In this document: in pieces, positions 28,301 to 40,854 of the stretch
Numbering within the stretch: the first letter of the stretch is position 1
How the letters are laid out: the number at the start of each line of letters is the position of its first letter
Origin: Lichenostomus cassidix
Lineage: Eukaryota > Chordata > Aves > Passeriformes > Meliphagidae
Assembly (NCBI GenBank): GCA_008360975.2
Contig: CM039188.1
Location: 26,997,944 to 27,061,943 of the forward strand
Direction: 5' to 3'
DNA length: 64,000 nucleotides
Notes under the pieces: generated by a model
What the model saw: the letters and a program-made list of their open reading frames with translations, nothing else
Told to the model about the DNA's origin: nothing
The model's database searches: none
Translations under genes and position numbers: made by a program

Positions 28301-29055
28301 CATGAACCTTCAGAAAGTCCATTCTGTATTTGTTCATTGAGCTAGTATTAAGCCAAACTTCGCAGAATTCACTGCTTGGAAGTACTATCTCTGTTCTGTC
28401 ACCAGCCTTATCTGTTAAATCCCAATGAGTGTGAAAAACGAGAAAAATCTGGGTTTACTCGGCTGTTTCAGCAGTATGTTGAGAATAGCCAGATTGCTGG
28501 AGAAGACAACTCTCTTGGAAACCCTAACAGCCCAGCCTTCTCATCTGTAGGCACATAGAGCTCATCTGAGTGTGTAAATAAAAATAAATAATGCAGTGAA
28601 AATATATGCAGAGTATTTTGCTGAAGTGTTTCAATTTTGGATCTGCCATAACTAATTTAAATCTTCTGTTGAGATTTATGCAGGCAAGAGGTCGGATTTA
28701 CAATGTTTGTAATTTAAAGCTATTCTGCTACTACACCTTTTCTACTTTTATATCCTATCATGATACCTTTTTGCTGCAAAGAAAGTCTCCTTTATTCTCT
28801 TCTCCTTTTCTGCTTTGAAGAGAACATTTGCCTCTCCATTTATATGAGGTAATGAGATCAGAGTAGCTCCGGATTCTTTAAATCAATCTAATTGGGCTTC
28901 TTATAGTGTATAGAATATCCTTTTCTTGCACAGGACTTTCATTTCTTTGTGCAGTAGCTCCATCTCCAGCACTCAATATCTCTCATGCCTTTTTAATTAG
29001 AAAATCCCAGCAATCAATTGTCATCCAAATGGCCGCGGTGTGTTCTCTCTTGCAG
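16322..29055 (+). other. SLC49A4: SLC49A4 intron 2 (12.7 kb)
   Basis: This AT-rich intron runs from a canonical gtaagt donor to the acceptor gttctctcttgcag. I see no exon, RNA gene or clear transposon in it. Present are a T-rich run near 17281-17298, an 8-bp inverted repeat at about 22466-22491 (aaaaaccc/gggttttt) and a GC-moderate stretch near 21440-21740 with no recognisable coding content. The open frames in it are short and resemble no family I know. Confidence 0.8.
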
Positions 29056-29318
29056 GCTGATTCACGGAGGGCATCTGCTGAACGGCCTGGCGGGGCCCAC
29101 GGTGATGAACGCGGCTCCCTTCCTTTCCACGACGTGGTTTTCTCCGGACGAGCGCGCCACGGCCACCGCCATCGCCTCGCTGCTCAGCTCTCTGGGCTCT
29201 GCTGGAGCCTTCCTGGTGGGGCCTCTGGTGGTGCCATCTCCCAACGGGACAACTCACCTGCTGTCGCAGAGCAACACCCAGCACATCAAGGACCGCATCG
29301 AGGCCGTGCTCTATGCAG
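29056..29318 (+). CDS. SLC49A4: SLC49A4 coding exon 3
   Basis: This is the longest coding exon seen here, 263 nt, from acceptor ctcttgcag to donor gtgtgg. The first base finishes the lysine codon from exon 2, 87 full codons follow, and the last G starts a glutamate codon. It encodes [10 protein letters not shown] and [19 protein letters not shown] (helix 4), then [13 protein letters not shown] to VGPLVV (helix 5), then a luminal loop with the N-glycosylation sequon NGT at about residue 210, and [12 protein letters not shown] leading into helix 6. In mammals this loop carries the used glycan and the cathepsin L cleavage region. The exon is much richer in GC and CpG than its flanks. Frames reading on past the donor are intronic read-through. 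The donor is weaker than consensus. Confidence 0.97.
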
Positions 29319-29759
29319 GTGTGGGTCAACAACATTGCTTAAACGTAGAAAATGTACTTACTTTTGCATGTGGTTGGTGCTTGAGAAGCACTACCCTCTA
29401 GTGGCAGGTTTGCACAGGAACTAGTCTCTGGCTGAGGGACAAAATTGAGTCAGGAGGCTTAATTTTTTTCCTTTTGTGTAGGAAGGATTTTTAAAAAACC
29501 TTTTGTACAGATTGATGCCAAAGGAAGTAATTCAATTGTTTGTATTGGCTGATCTTGGGAGAAACGTCTTCTTACACATTCCCTGAGCTTCCAAACTGGT
29601 TTTTGCTTATTGAATTTTCATTAAAAATATGTTTCCATGGCAAGTTGGGTTTTTTCTTCTGTTTCTGTAAGGATGGAAATCCAATAGTCTTTTAGCATTA
29701 AATTCTTTTCCACATTAAATGAGCCTTAATTTATGACCTTCATGTGCCTTTCAAATGTG

Positions 29760-29788
29760 ATTAGATTATTAGTATTTAATAATCTAAT
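29760..29788. repeat. Perfect 12-bp inverted repeat with 5-base loop
   Basis: The arms attagattatta (29760-29771) and taataatctaat (29777-29788) are exact reverse complements separated by gtatt. They lie in intron 3, about 440 bases after exon 3. Confidence 0.95.
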
Positions 29789-31761
29789 ACTGGCATTAAA
29801 ACACAATAGATTTTGTTTTTAACTAAAACCACATAATTCTTACTGGTGAGCAATTTCAATGAAGTGACAGCAGTTTAGTGGAAAAAATCATCGATACAGA
29901 ATTCACCTGATAAAACTTACATTTTATGTCCTTGCTCTTTTTATTGCAATGGCTTTTATGCCTCTTCCTGTCACTTAGAAAAATTAGCAGCAAACTTTAA
30001 AGAAAAAGAGTTGGTTAAGTGGTTTAAGTGTCTACATTCTGATTTTTAGTGGATATAAATTGGTAGAGCATTAAGAACAGCTCACCTCTTTACCATATCA
30101 TGGCAGTTGCACATCTGATAGTGGTTTTCCCCTCTTGCACCTTCTGAAATTCAGCCTGGAGTTAGTTCTCAGTGTTCCAGAAGTCTTAAAGTATATATAC
30201 TGTGTAGTTTATATGAAGGTTTAGGGGATTGAGTTAGCTGTTTGTGATCATTTATTCCTGGATGTTATTCTTATGGAAATTTGTCAAGTTAATATTCCTG
30301 TTGGGTGAGGGCCACTTTAATGTTTGTTTTAATGAAAGTGTAATAGAATTTGAATCATGACTTCAGCAAGTATTTTTGAGTAACCTGCCTTTTACTGGAC
30401 TCAAATGGAACAACAAGGAAATTCAAGTTTGGCTAAGCCTTTTTCATTTCTTAGTAAATATGGTGTTTGGTTCCACAAATCTCGTGGCAGATGAAAATGG
30501 CTACTGTGAAAGGAGGAAAAATGAAAGCAAGTCAGGTTTTGTCCTGTGGAGCAGTAGGTAAGGGGAAGAAAACCCTAACAATTAGAGAAGTGCTTTAGCT
30601 CTCCCTCTGCAGATTTTCCATGGAGAGGGAAGAATTCATGTGCCTAAGGAAGTACCTTTTTGTGCTTGAAACCACTGTTCTGAGTGTGGTAGCACTAGAA
30701 ATGTTGCTTTCAGCAGCCCATTAGATTGATATTCTCTTCCGTTCTCTTTCAGGAGGTTTTCCTAAGCATTTTCCTCAGAAACAGGGATGGGTCTTGCCAC
30801 CGAGATTTAGGTCTTGCCTGCCCCGTGTCTCAGCATGGCTGACAAGGGTGTGGGAACACCCTGTAGACCTGTTTGGGATCACTGGTCCCAGCAAGAGATG
30901 ATCCTACAGCAGCTCTTCAGCTTCCTAAAAACAGTGTTTTGTGGAGCATCTGTATTTGTCAGTATTTGAAAGTGGTTTGAACAGAGATGGTTTCTTTTTG
31001 CTTGTGTTTATGTCCTATGGGATGCATCTTTTCAGGAGCTGCAATCCCTGTAGCTGTTCAGACACAGACAGAGAGCTGCTTTGTGAACATTGCTGGCCTG
31101 CAGTGAATCACAGTGATGGTGGAAAACCTCCAACTGGTTTAAAATTGCAAAGAACTGTCGAAGAAGAGTTTACTTTGAATCCCTCATGGGATTTGTTCTG
31201 TCTCACCTCAGCCCTGTTTCCCTGGAGAGCTGAAGGCACGAAGTCCCTGCTGACTGCTTCCCTGTGCTCTCTTGTGTCCCATGGGCTCCAGAGGTGTAAG
31301 GACAGCTGCCTCATGGTGGCTGATAGTGAACAGACAGCTCTGTTCACCAGTGGGATCAAAAGTACCTAGTAGGCTTGGTAGGGAACTATTTGTCCCTTCA
31401 AACAGCTGGGCAGAAAACTAGGCTCAAATTGACTTCAGAGATTACTAGTAAAGCTTTTGGAGAATGTAGAAGAACGAGGAGCTGGACCCAAATGTCCCAC
31501 TTCCCCACTTCTTTAGCAAGTGTGGTCAGGTTTGGTATGACTTCTCCTTTCAGGTGCTATGGGAAACCCAGTTTCACAGGATAAACACTCTGCATTTCTA
31601 ATGAGCTTGCTGCTTTTATGTGAGCTAGCGTTAAATAAGCAGCCTCCAAAAGTTAGATAATGTCTTTTAAAAGGCAGTAATGATGTGAATTGTTAACTTG
31701 GGATCAGTAGTGTGCCAAGAGTGTGCAAATTTTCCAAGGACTTAAGCTCAAACATGATTAT

Positions 31762-31775
31762 TAAGCAATTGCTTA
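31762..31775. repeat. 14-bp palindrome
   Basis: The sequence taagcaattgctta is its own reverse complement. It lies in intron 3. Its significance is unknown, and it may be chance. Confidence 0.9.
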
Positions 31776-33300
31776 TAAACCCATTGTGAAATTGCTCTGT
31801 TAACTCCAGTCTCTTCTGTGTTTCAATAAATTGCTGTTCCTTTATCTCAAACATGGACTAAGAGCTCAGCTGAATTGCCACAGCCTCTTTCTGTGTCATT
31901 GGTGTTGCTGCACCTTGTGGTTCACAGCTCAGGTAGTACGGATGTAGCAAACCAGGATTGAATTGTATTACCTGAATCACGTAAGGAAGCATGAATTATT
32001 CTGGATTGCAGCCAGAGCTTTTAGCCTTGTGCTTTCCGAAATATCAGTGTAAAATCATTTGTTTTAAAAAAAACAACATTAAGTGTCATAACATTAGGGG
32101 TGTGTGCGTGTGTAAGGTGCCCTCATGCCCCCTGGAATACTCCCACAGAACAAGGTGGGAGGAGGGTTTCTGGGATTGGTAGGGTTTTGTGCTGTGAGTA
32201 GCCTGTCTGAAGGAAAAAATACTTTGTATCAAGGAGGCTTGTCGCTCTGTAAACCTGTGGTTTGGGGTTTTTTTTCCCCTTTCTTTTGTTTTTTTGTCTG
32301 TTTGGGGTTTAACACAAGCATCAGGGTGCCTGCTTCCCAGGCTAAGATGCAGGCATCTCTCATGTCCCAAGTGACTGTGGTGTGGTACCTAGCTTTTGTG
32401 AAGCATTCCAGTTTCACTCCTCAGTAAGAGATACGTGTACATGTCTGTGTCTCTGCACACTAATTTATGACTTGCCCCATTCTAAGTGCAGTGCTCTGTT
32501 TGAGAGCATCCCCTGCACTGTTGAGAAGCCAGTAGCTCCTGTAGAACAGCTTCTCTCTCTTGACTGCAGCTCCCTTGCTCTCAGCATTGACCTATTTCTA
32601 CCTTCTCAATTTTGCTTGCCTTTACTCCCTACTTACATTCACAGGAAAAATTTTAGGTTGCATTCCTCTTCATCTAGTCTGGTAAAGTAAATGATGGAGA
32701 TAAGGGTGTGGGTTTCCTGTTGAGGAGGGATTTCAACATGCGAGAAATCAGATGTGTTTGGCAGAACCTGGAGTTTTGATAGAGGTGTAAGTATTGTATA
32801 CAAAGCTAAGATGGCACTAAAAACTTGTATTCTTCAATAGAGGGAGATGCTTTAGTTTCCAAAGTGAATTCTGCACTTTTCTGTTGTTCATGAGAGCAGA
32901 ACTATCTACGCAATTTTGTTAACCTGAGAAGTATAACACTGGGAAATATTAAGGAGTTTCATGGAGGTACTAAAACAAGGACAGCATGCTGAATTTAATA
33001 ATTAAAAAAAAGAGTGTTACTATACTGCTCCTACTGCAGAAATTTGACTGGCAAAAATTGAGGCAGTGCATAGATGACACCAGACAGACACCTGTTATGA
33101 AACATTGTTATGACTTTTAAAAAGTATCAATGTGGTTTACTCTCTTCAGAAAAAATCCTGGCTTTTCCCCTTATAGCATTGCAGTATAACAAAGCTAAAT
33201 AATGAGTACCTTGGACACAGTTTATGGGCTTGTGTGATCACGTTCTTGATTGGCTGTACCTGTCTGCAGTCTTAAATCTTCCTTTAATATGTGATTAAAA

Positions 33301-33326
33301 TGTGTATATGTATGTATGTATGTATA
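33301..33326 (+). repeat. (ATGT)n microsatellite
   Basis: About four perfect ATGT units at 33308-33323, with TG/TA-rich flanks, lie in intron 3. Confidence 0.9.
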
Positions 33327-34884
33327 CCTATAAACCTATATGTAGACTAGAAGCAGGAGGGGGGATAAAGGGCTTTTGCTAAAGGGCTGTGTAGTATCAT
33401 CATGTAGTGACAGAGGATCTCATCTCTTTCTTACGTCTGGGATGACCAGTTACAGTCAGTTCTTTATTCACTGTCCATGGTCTCCAAAACAATGTGCACA
33501 AAGATAGAAATTAATCCATTTTCTGGAGAGCAGAGGAGTGAGAAGGTCTAGTTAAAAGTGCCCTTGGCCCTCGAAACATGCAGTTACACCACAGCAGGAA
33601 AAGGGACACCACGTAATTCAAAATGAATCCTTTAGTTTTTGATCATGAAGAATGGCATTGTCACACTCCCAGTACACCTTCAAAGGAAATGTGGTGTAGA
33701 CTTTTTTCCCATATGCTGAATAGAAGCATTCATTTCCCTTCCCTTTCTCCAGCTGATCCATTTAGACTCTTGAGTGTTATTTACTTTCCAGTTTCCTGAA
33801 TTTATTTTCTTCTAGTTTAGCAGAAGACCTGGCAAAGTGCCATGTTCATACTGATTTATTAAAAAAGAGAAGAAAAAAAGAAAATTAGGGCAATTGAGTA
33901 TCCAGCTCTGCTGGAATTTATTTGTGGTGTCAGTGAACACTTCTTTGTTATAAGATCACAAGTTCTTTTAAGATAGCACACTTCAGCTATACATTTTTCT
34001 CTCTAGCAGCAAAGAATGTTGTTTTCAAAGGGGATGGGAGAAATACTGGGATTGAGGACTGTGGAGAACATGATATACATTGTAAAAGGCCTGTAAAACA
34101 AATTAATTAGGCTGACTGTGGGTAGAGTTGTTTTTCTTCAGAATGTCTGCTCATGAGACTTAGTATTTTCTGTGAAGTGCTCATCACTTTTCAAGCTCAG
34201 GTCCAAACTTCTGCTATGAAATTTTTCAAAGGTTTGGAATACCTGCTGCTAAACAAGCAGAGCATCCACAAACAGCTGTATTCTTTCTTTTTTCCCCCTC
34301 TTACCTGTACTTTTTCTATTCATGAGCCATGGCTGCTTCTGCACTTTGCTCTTTATATTCTGTTGCCGTGTAATACTGTTTGTGTCAGAACTGCTGCCTT
34401 GCTTGACCTTTTGTTTGCCTTCATCATCTTGTGCAATGAATAATTGTTATTCCATGCCCTGGGGCTTCCCCAGTCCCATCTGTTTAAAGTCTGTAGCATG
34501 CTGTTACCTGCACTGAGTTACTTCCATCATGAAGAAACATGGCCAAATCCTCAAACTGCAGTTCTCTCTGAAGAGAAAAAGCAGAAGCTTTCCTTTTGCT
34601 TCACTGAGTTCCCTATATGTGAACCTGGTTCTCTGCAGCTCTTATCACTGGAATGGACTGCCAGTCTCATTGATTCTCCATCTCAATTTGAGATCTTGTT
34701 TGGGGAAGGAGAAAGAAATTTCTCTTTCAAGAATTCTTTCAAGGAATTCTGTTGTCAGGAGCAGTCAAGCACTTACGGTGGGATTTATGTCTTGGAGGCT
34801 GGCTGATAAAAGCACTGTAGTGAAATGAGTCTTTCAATACTAACATCTGTTCTTGGTTTTGTTTTTCTTTGCCCTCTTGTTTAG

Positions 34885-35014
34885 AATTTGGAATGGTTTC
34901 CCTGATATTTTCTGCAGCATTGGCCTACTTCCCCTCGCGCCCTCCATTCCCTCCCAGCGTGGCTGCAGCGAGCCAGCGGCTCAGCTACAGGAGAAGTTTT
35001 TGCAGACTCTTAAG
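34885..35014 (+). CDS. SLC49A4: SLC49A4 coding exon 4
   Basis: This 130-nt exon lies between acceptor ttgtttag and donor gtagga. Its first two bases (AA) complete the glutamate codon begun by the final G of exon 3, and its last two (AG) start a serine codon finished in exon 5. It encodes [15 protein letters not shown], the rest of helix 6, then the proline-rich PSRPPFPPS and the basic stretch [13 protein letters not shown], the start of the large central loop between helices 6 and 7. Mammalian SLC49A4 has the same arrangement, with PPRPPLPPS at the equivalent site. The cytosolic side of this loop follows from general MFS topology. Confidence 0.95.
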
Positions 35015-38000
35015 GTAGGACCTCATTGGGTTTCCACTTCAAAGCAGATCAGTGCCTAAGTAAATAAAAACAAGTGTGCTTTAATCTTCTCATTGAGCAA
35101 ACAAGTTGGTTTGTAGTGCTTTTAAACAAAATAAAATTAAATATTAATGTCAAGACATAAAAGGATGCTAACTGCTAAAGAGCAGACATTAAATTTTAAA
35201 CCACTATGTATATCTGCAGTCTTCATGCCAGTCCTTCAGCACCAGCAGTGCTTTAGTCATCCTGTTAGCAAGGTTTTTTTATGCAATGCTTCTGTTACAT
35301 CAGGTTATACAAGATTGTTAAAAGTGAGCTGTGAGAAAACAGTGAACAACACTGGGCAAAACTAACTTATAAGCTGTTTTCTTCTGTGCTTATTATATTG
35401 GAATGAATTTGGGGTTTACTTGTCTTTTGAAGGATTGTTCAGCTGCTTTCATTCAGCTGTGGAAGCAACAAATGGGCTATCTGAAACTATTATATGATGT
35501 ATTAAATCTCATTAATTGTATGTTAAAATATGAAATGGGAAAAGGAAAAATGCCTCCAGTTGTGTTTCTGGACAGGCTCAAAGGTGAGCTAGCTGCCTTT
35601 GAATTTTTAGGTTAAAAAAAAAGGTTATAAAGAAAGTGACAGTTTTGCAGCTTCTCTCACTTGGGTTCTTTTTGGTAAAACATGGTCCCACTTCCTCCCA
35701 CTGTTTGTACAGTGTCTTGTGTAATGGAAATACGATCTCATAGGAGCAGCTAAATCAACTGTAATATTAATGGTGAAATAATTGTGAAAGTGCATGCCCT
35801 GTACATGATACTGCATAGAGGAACCTTCTGGGGCAAAGAACTGCTCTCCTGGTACGGAATATGACTGACTTCACTGGGAAGCTTCAGACTCTTGCTGTAA
35901 TTGTTTGTTGAGTGATGTAGTGATAGGAGCTGAATCTGCATATAAAGGGCTACTTGAAGCTTGATATTTGGGAAGCATTAGACATTTAGTTACTACAGTC
36001 CTATTGTGGGCTGTACTTTCAATAAGTCTGTTCAGAGGCAGTGAAAACAACTCATCCCTTGTTGTCACTGGGCGCTTTTTTCTTTTGTTTTTGAAGGGTG
36101 TTGTTTGTTTGTTTGTTTTTTGTTTGGGGGTGTAAATAGTTGGCAAGATGTTTAATCCTGTGTGTTCATCCTGGAGCAGGCTGGCACTCAGGAGGTGTGA
36201 GTACAGCTGGGTGGTTAGTCTGCAAAGTGACCTACTCAGGGTATTAAAAAATAGCAATTCCCTTAAGGACACTTAGCACACACAATAATGCTGCTCTGCA
36301 CCCAAGCTGATGTGCAGTTAGACCCTGCCTGAGGGCTATGTTGTAAAAATGTTGCTGTTGAACAGAAATCCAAACAGCAACTGGCTCCGCAGGTGAAATA
36401 TAAAATTTCTGTTGACAGTTCTCCATTTGGGAGTTTTATAACCATTAGATTCCATGTTCAAAGTGTTGTAAATAGTGACCTGAGATACTGGTATGGTCAG
36501 GATGTAAATAGCAAAGCTGGCTTACTGTTCCCAATAACTAGTGAAACTTAAGAAAACAAACTGGACTCTTAAATAATGAGTATAGTTAACAGTGTCTCCA
36601 AGAACCAAGAGGCGTTTTTTAAAATGTGGACAGGTAGATAGTTATATCTTCCTTCCCTTGGTCTTTATGCATTCTTCCATGCTACCCTTTATCAAAGGCA
36701 CTTCTTCATTCCTCTGTACATGAAACAATCAACAGTTCATCATTAAACCCCCTTATCTTGGGGAGCATTTCAGTAACAACCTGTCATGGTAGGGAGTTTT
36801 ATAAAAGAAAATTGTATCTGCCATGCTTCAAGAGAAATCCATCATCTGGCTAATTAGGCTTCTAAGCTCTGTTGCCTGCCTAATCTAGGCTTCATCTTGG
36901 ATCACAGAGCCTTTCTTTTGACTTAGTGGTGTAGACTGAAGGTAACCAGCAGATGAGTACCAGGAAATCATGATTTCCCTTTATTGTAGACTTACCCTCT
37001 GGTATAAGAACTGTGTATAAGGCATTTAGGATGCGTGTGAGCTGGTGGGCTGACCTGGCTATGCCCCAAATACACTCATGAGAATTGAGATGTTCATCAT
37101 TTCTCTCTCTTCTCCCCCAGGCTGCAGTTACTACTTTATTACTTCAAAATAAAGCAGCATAGCAAAACTTTAGCATTGAAGTCACTGACCTTTTTTCCTT
37201 GGACACCAGAGGGATCTATCACATTCTTGCAACTCCCACACTCCTTCAGGTCCTTGGGCAGTCATCCTCATGAGTTGCTTCTGCAGAGTTATTATACCAT
37301 CAACAGAGTTCAACTATCCCCTGTAGACCCTTTTTGGGGGACTTTCTTGGGAACTTGGTTATTCCTTCTGATTTGGAGGGTTCCATCCTTCTGACAGATT
37401 GTAACAATTAGTTGATCTCTGATTATCTCCTCATTCTAACTCTCTCAGCCTGCAGTGGGAGACGACAGATTGGTCATGGTTTGGGAGCTAAGCCCAAATC
37501 TTTTAACAGTCTATCACACACTGTGACAAGTGTAGTTTGAATTTCCATTAGAAAAAGTGTAGTGCCCTATCTCATTTTCTTCAGTGAAGCAAATATGACT
37601 TGTTTTTGCTTTCCCCAATTGAGAATATTCCACAAACTTCAGCAGAAAAAATCCTAATACAAGTAAACAGTTGATAAGTCTTAAAACCTGCATTAAAAAG
37701 ACTTGTGGTTTTTGCTTTCAAGTAAGATACATTTAGCCAGTCACATGGCTTGTATATTTTAAAGGGACTGTGTAAGCAATTTTGAAATTTTGTGTCAGGG
37801 TTTTTAATGCATCATTGTTGCTTTAATGACACTTTCATTAACATCACCATCCAGTAATGGAAGCTGCTCAGAATATGCCTAATGTTAATAGGCACTGTCA
37901 AAGTTACACTGAAAATGATGACTGGCTTTGATGGGGCTCCCCTCTGAACCAGCCTGTCTTACACATTGTAGTGGCATTAGGTTTCTGAAAAAACCAGAAG

Positions 38001-40051
38001 AAAAAATCGATTCATATTCCAGCAGAATGGTTTAACAGAGAGGCTAATGCTGATATCCTGTCATTGCTGATAGGATGGAAAACAGTATGGGTTCAACAGC
38101 TGATGGTGTGACAGACAGCACATTTTTCTACTTTCAGTGGAGGAATTGCAAAATCGCAAAAGCTGTGCACAAGTGCCTGGAGCCATGAAAAGTGGAGCTG
38201 CTACTGAAGATGTGTGTTTCAAATGGCTTTAGCCAGCACAAGCTATTGTTGGGCAAGGGGGCAGAAGGACACCTGGTGATTAGTGTCTCTGTCACTGCCA
38301 GGCTCCCTTTCTCCTGGTCACCTTCCTTGTGGAGACTAGGCAGGGGAGCAGCCTCTGTCCCTGGAGATTGTCATGATGCAGAGCTGTTACTCCAGTAGTG
38401 GTGCTAAGAGTTGGATGTGGCACAGAGCAGCTGTCCCACATCACAGTCTGTCTTGTTGTTTGAGTTACAGAAAACAAATACACCACAGGAAATTCTGGTC
38501 AAGTAAGTGACAAAGTTCTCACTCCCTCAGAAGCAGCTATAATGAAGATGAGGTCCAGGTAGCCAAAGATTTTGAACATTCACCAAGTGTTATTTCGGAA
38601 CACTGCATTCAAACTTGTTCCCTCTCAACAATCTACAACATGACTCTATAACATCCATGCAAAATTCCTTTTTATTTTATTCTACAGACGTTGAATTGGC
38701 TTTCACAATGATAGTATTAAATAGCATCAGATGCCAAGATGATACAAGATAGACTAGGATAAGAGTGTGGCATTCTTAAGAAAGAAAAAAAAGTTGTCAG
38801 GAAGAGAGTAGCATTCAGAGAAATATAACCAGTGTGTAGAAAAACTGAAAGTTTGAGAGTTGTTTTTCTTTGCATTAAAAAATAAATCTGACACAAATGA
38901 TATTGAAAGCGGAGGATATGTTCATGTGATGGAAATGTGTTATTCAAGAAGAGGATGTGTGAAAAAGAACAGTGCAAAAAGCACTGGCTGGTGTTTTGTG
39001 CGCTTAGCATCTAAGGGAGTAAAACAGCGCAAGCTGCAAACCTCTGAATGTTTTGGAGAGTAATTGAATCTCTCTCTCCCTCTTGGCTTTCCTAACTGTG
39101 TGCTATCAAATTGCCACTGCTTGCCAAGGAACTGGTACTGATCAGGATCAATTTTATGTAAATTGTTCGGGACTGGAGGGAGCCACGTTTGGGGTTACAC
39201 AGATATCCCGTGGGATGACTGACCTTAGAACACCGTAAAATCTCTTCACTTTAAAATACCATTGTTTCAGATTCCAAAATATAATTTGAAACATTTTTGA
39301 GGAAAATTTGGATGTCTCTCAGCAAGGATTTCACATTTGTTTTCAGTTACGGTGAGTGGGGGAGGTTGTTGGTTAAATTCCTGTTTAGCTGAGGGTACAA
39401 CTTTGACTGTTACACGTTCACTGAATACTAAAGGTTGAACAATTTTGATGGGGGGAAAAAGCAAACATGTTGACTGTTTAGAGTAGAGTATTATATTGGT
39501 CTCTGGTTTTTGCCAGTTCAAATTGTCAAAATTTTCCACTCGTGGACCTGTACCTGTCTCATTTCCAGAGCTTTCCTTGCCTTTCACCAAAATTAAGAGA
39601 AATAAAACAGGTTTGGGGTTTTTTTATTTTTTTAAGTACAGTTCAAGAGGCATGATTTTATTTTTAAAATAAGCATTTTATCTTTTAAATTAGTCATTAT
39701 CATTCCTAACACAAACTTATGCTAAATAGGTTACCCATGCCAATGCATGGAAGAATTGCTTGCAGAAATGAGACACATATGAGCCCAGCCTGTTACAGAA
39801 ATATTTGAACTATGTGGAGAGATGGGCTTTTCTATTATCACAGTGCTAAGGCAGTAATATATCAGCCACTAGAAATACAGTGGCATGGCTGGGTACCTTT
39901 CTTGTTTTGCCTGGCTCACTCCTCCTTCTGACCTTTGCTGTTTTTCTTGATGGGCAGAATATAGATTCTAGGATGTGATTTACTCTCCTGGCTTATCTTG
40001 GTGCAATTTTTAATATAAGCTGAGGCTAATGGCAGTGTTTTATCTTCACAG
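35015..40051 (+). other. SLC49A4: SLC49A4 intron 4 (5.0 kb)
   Basis: The intron runs from donor gtagga to acceptor tatcttcacag. It holds a (TTTG)n tract at 36101-36125 and a strong splice-acceptor-like site ending at 37120, followed by a 91-codon open frame in phase with exon 4 (see findings). No other gene, RNA or transposon was recognised. Confidence 0.8.
36101..36125 (+). repeat. (TTTG)n microsatellite
   Basis: Repeated gttt units, interrupted once, lie in intron 4. Confidence 0.9.
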
Positions 40052-40160
40052 CAATTTCCGATTCTTGATGATTGCTTTAGCCTATGCGATACCACTGGGT
40101 GTTTTCTCTGGCTGGTCTGGTGTTCTGGATTTGATATTAACACCCATTCATGTGAGCCAA
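40052..40160 (+). CDS. SLC49A4: SLC49A4 coding exon 5
   Basis: This 109-nt exon lies between acceptor tcttcacag and consensus donor gtaagt. Its first base (C) completes a serine codon from exon 4, followed by exactly 36 codons, so it ends in phase 0. It encodes [20 protein letters not shown] and [16 protein letters not shown]: helix 7 plus the following luminal segment. The motif [17 protein letters not shown] is nearly unchanged from mammals. A 109-nt exon is not divisible by three, so skipping it alone would shift the frame; exons 5 and 6 together (177 nt) form an in-frame pair. Confidence 0.96.
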
Positions 40161-40786
40161 GTAAGTATCTCCTGACTGATAATCAGCAGCTGTTATGTAA
40201 GTGGCATGTTTTTATTTGGCACTGGCATGCAGTTTTATCAGGTTTTTATGTTTAACATGTTATTAATACATATGGACACCTTTGCTCCTTGAAATTTTAA
40301 AGAAAATTAACTGTAGCTTTGGCATCCCAGACTGTCACAATTCCCCCTGCTGACTCTCCATCAGTGGTGAGTGTTTTCAGAACTGCACACACCTTTTGAC
40401 AAGAAGGAAGAAATAGGTAAACAAATGGGAGTATTGTTGGCTGCTGCATCTCTAGTGAAAGAAAATAATGTGTGCCTGGTGGAAAAGATGAAGTGGGGAG
40501 AAGATGATTTCTCTGCTTTTGATAGAGTATTATAAAAAAAAACAGAGGACATTACTCAGATTCAATAAAGAGAGGTCACATTTAGGGCATAGACTACTTA
40601 GTCATACTTTCTTGTAGTGAATTTATTTCCTTTCCTAGAAAAAGCCTTGCACTTGAGATTATTGTAGAGAGATGTTTTTAGCAGTTTGCAGCTCCTGCAC
40701 AACATTTGTTTTGAAAGTAACATCATCTTATTTTCTCAGCTTTAACACATTTCACTGTGTTTCATTTTGTTTTTTTTTCCTGTCAG
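40161..40786 (+). other. SLC49A4: SLC49A4 intron 5 (626 bp)
   Basis: This is the shortest intron of the gene, with donor gtaagt and a strong polypyrimidine acceptor, ttttttttcctgtcag. No repeat or secondary feature was recognised in it. Confidence 0.9.
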
Positions 40787-40854
40787 GTGGATGCAGGCTG
40801 GATTGGATTTTGGTCTATAGTTGGAGGTTGTGTTGTTGGCATAGCAATGGCAAG
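40787..40854 (+). CDS. SLC49A4: SLC49A4 coding exon 6
   Basis: This 68-nt exon, the shortest here, starts in phase 0 after acceptor tcctgtcag and ends two bases into an arginine codon before donor gtagga. It encodes [20 protein letters not shown] plus MA and the split R, which is helix 8 with its glycine-rich packing face ([13 protein letters not shown]). The residues appear identical to the mammalian protein as I recall it. Its small size and phase 0/2 borders mean loss of this exon alone would break the frame. Confidence 0.95.

Larger units (their letters stand above)
29319..34884 (+). other. SLC49A4: SLC49A4 intron 3 (5.6 kb)
   Basis: The intron runs from donor gtgtgg to acceptor ccctcttgtttag. 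It contains a perfect 12-bp inverted repeat at 29760-29788, a 14-bp palindrome at 31762-31775 and a short (ATGT)n tract near 33301-33326. Nothing recognisable as a gene or transposon was seen. The GC-moderate stretch at about 30760-31370 has open frames on both strands but no family resemblance. Confidence 0.8.

Noticed and set aside
28906..29424. A 172-codon open frame over exon 3 in another frame
   Set aside because: It is a shadow of the GC-rich exon 3. The true frame encodes the conserved SLC49A4 segment and is bounded by splice sites.
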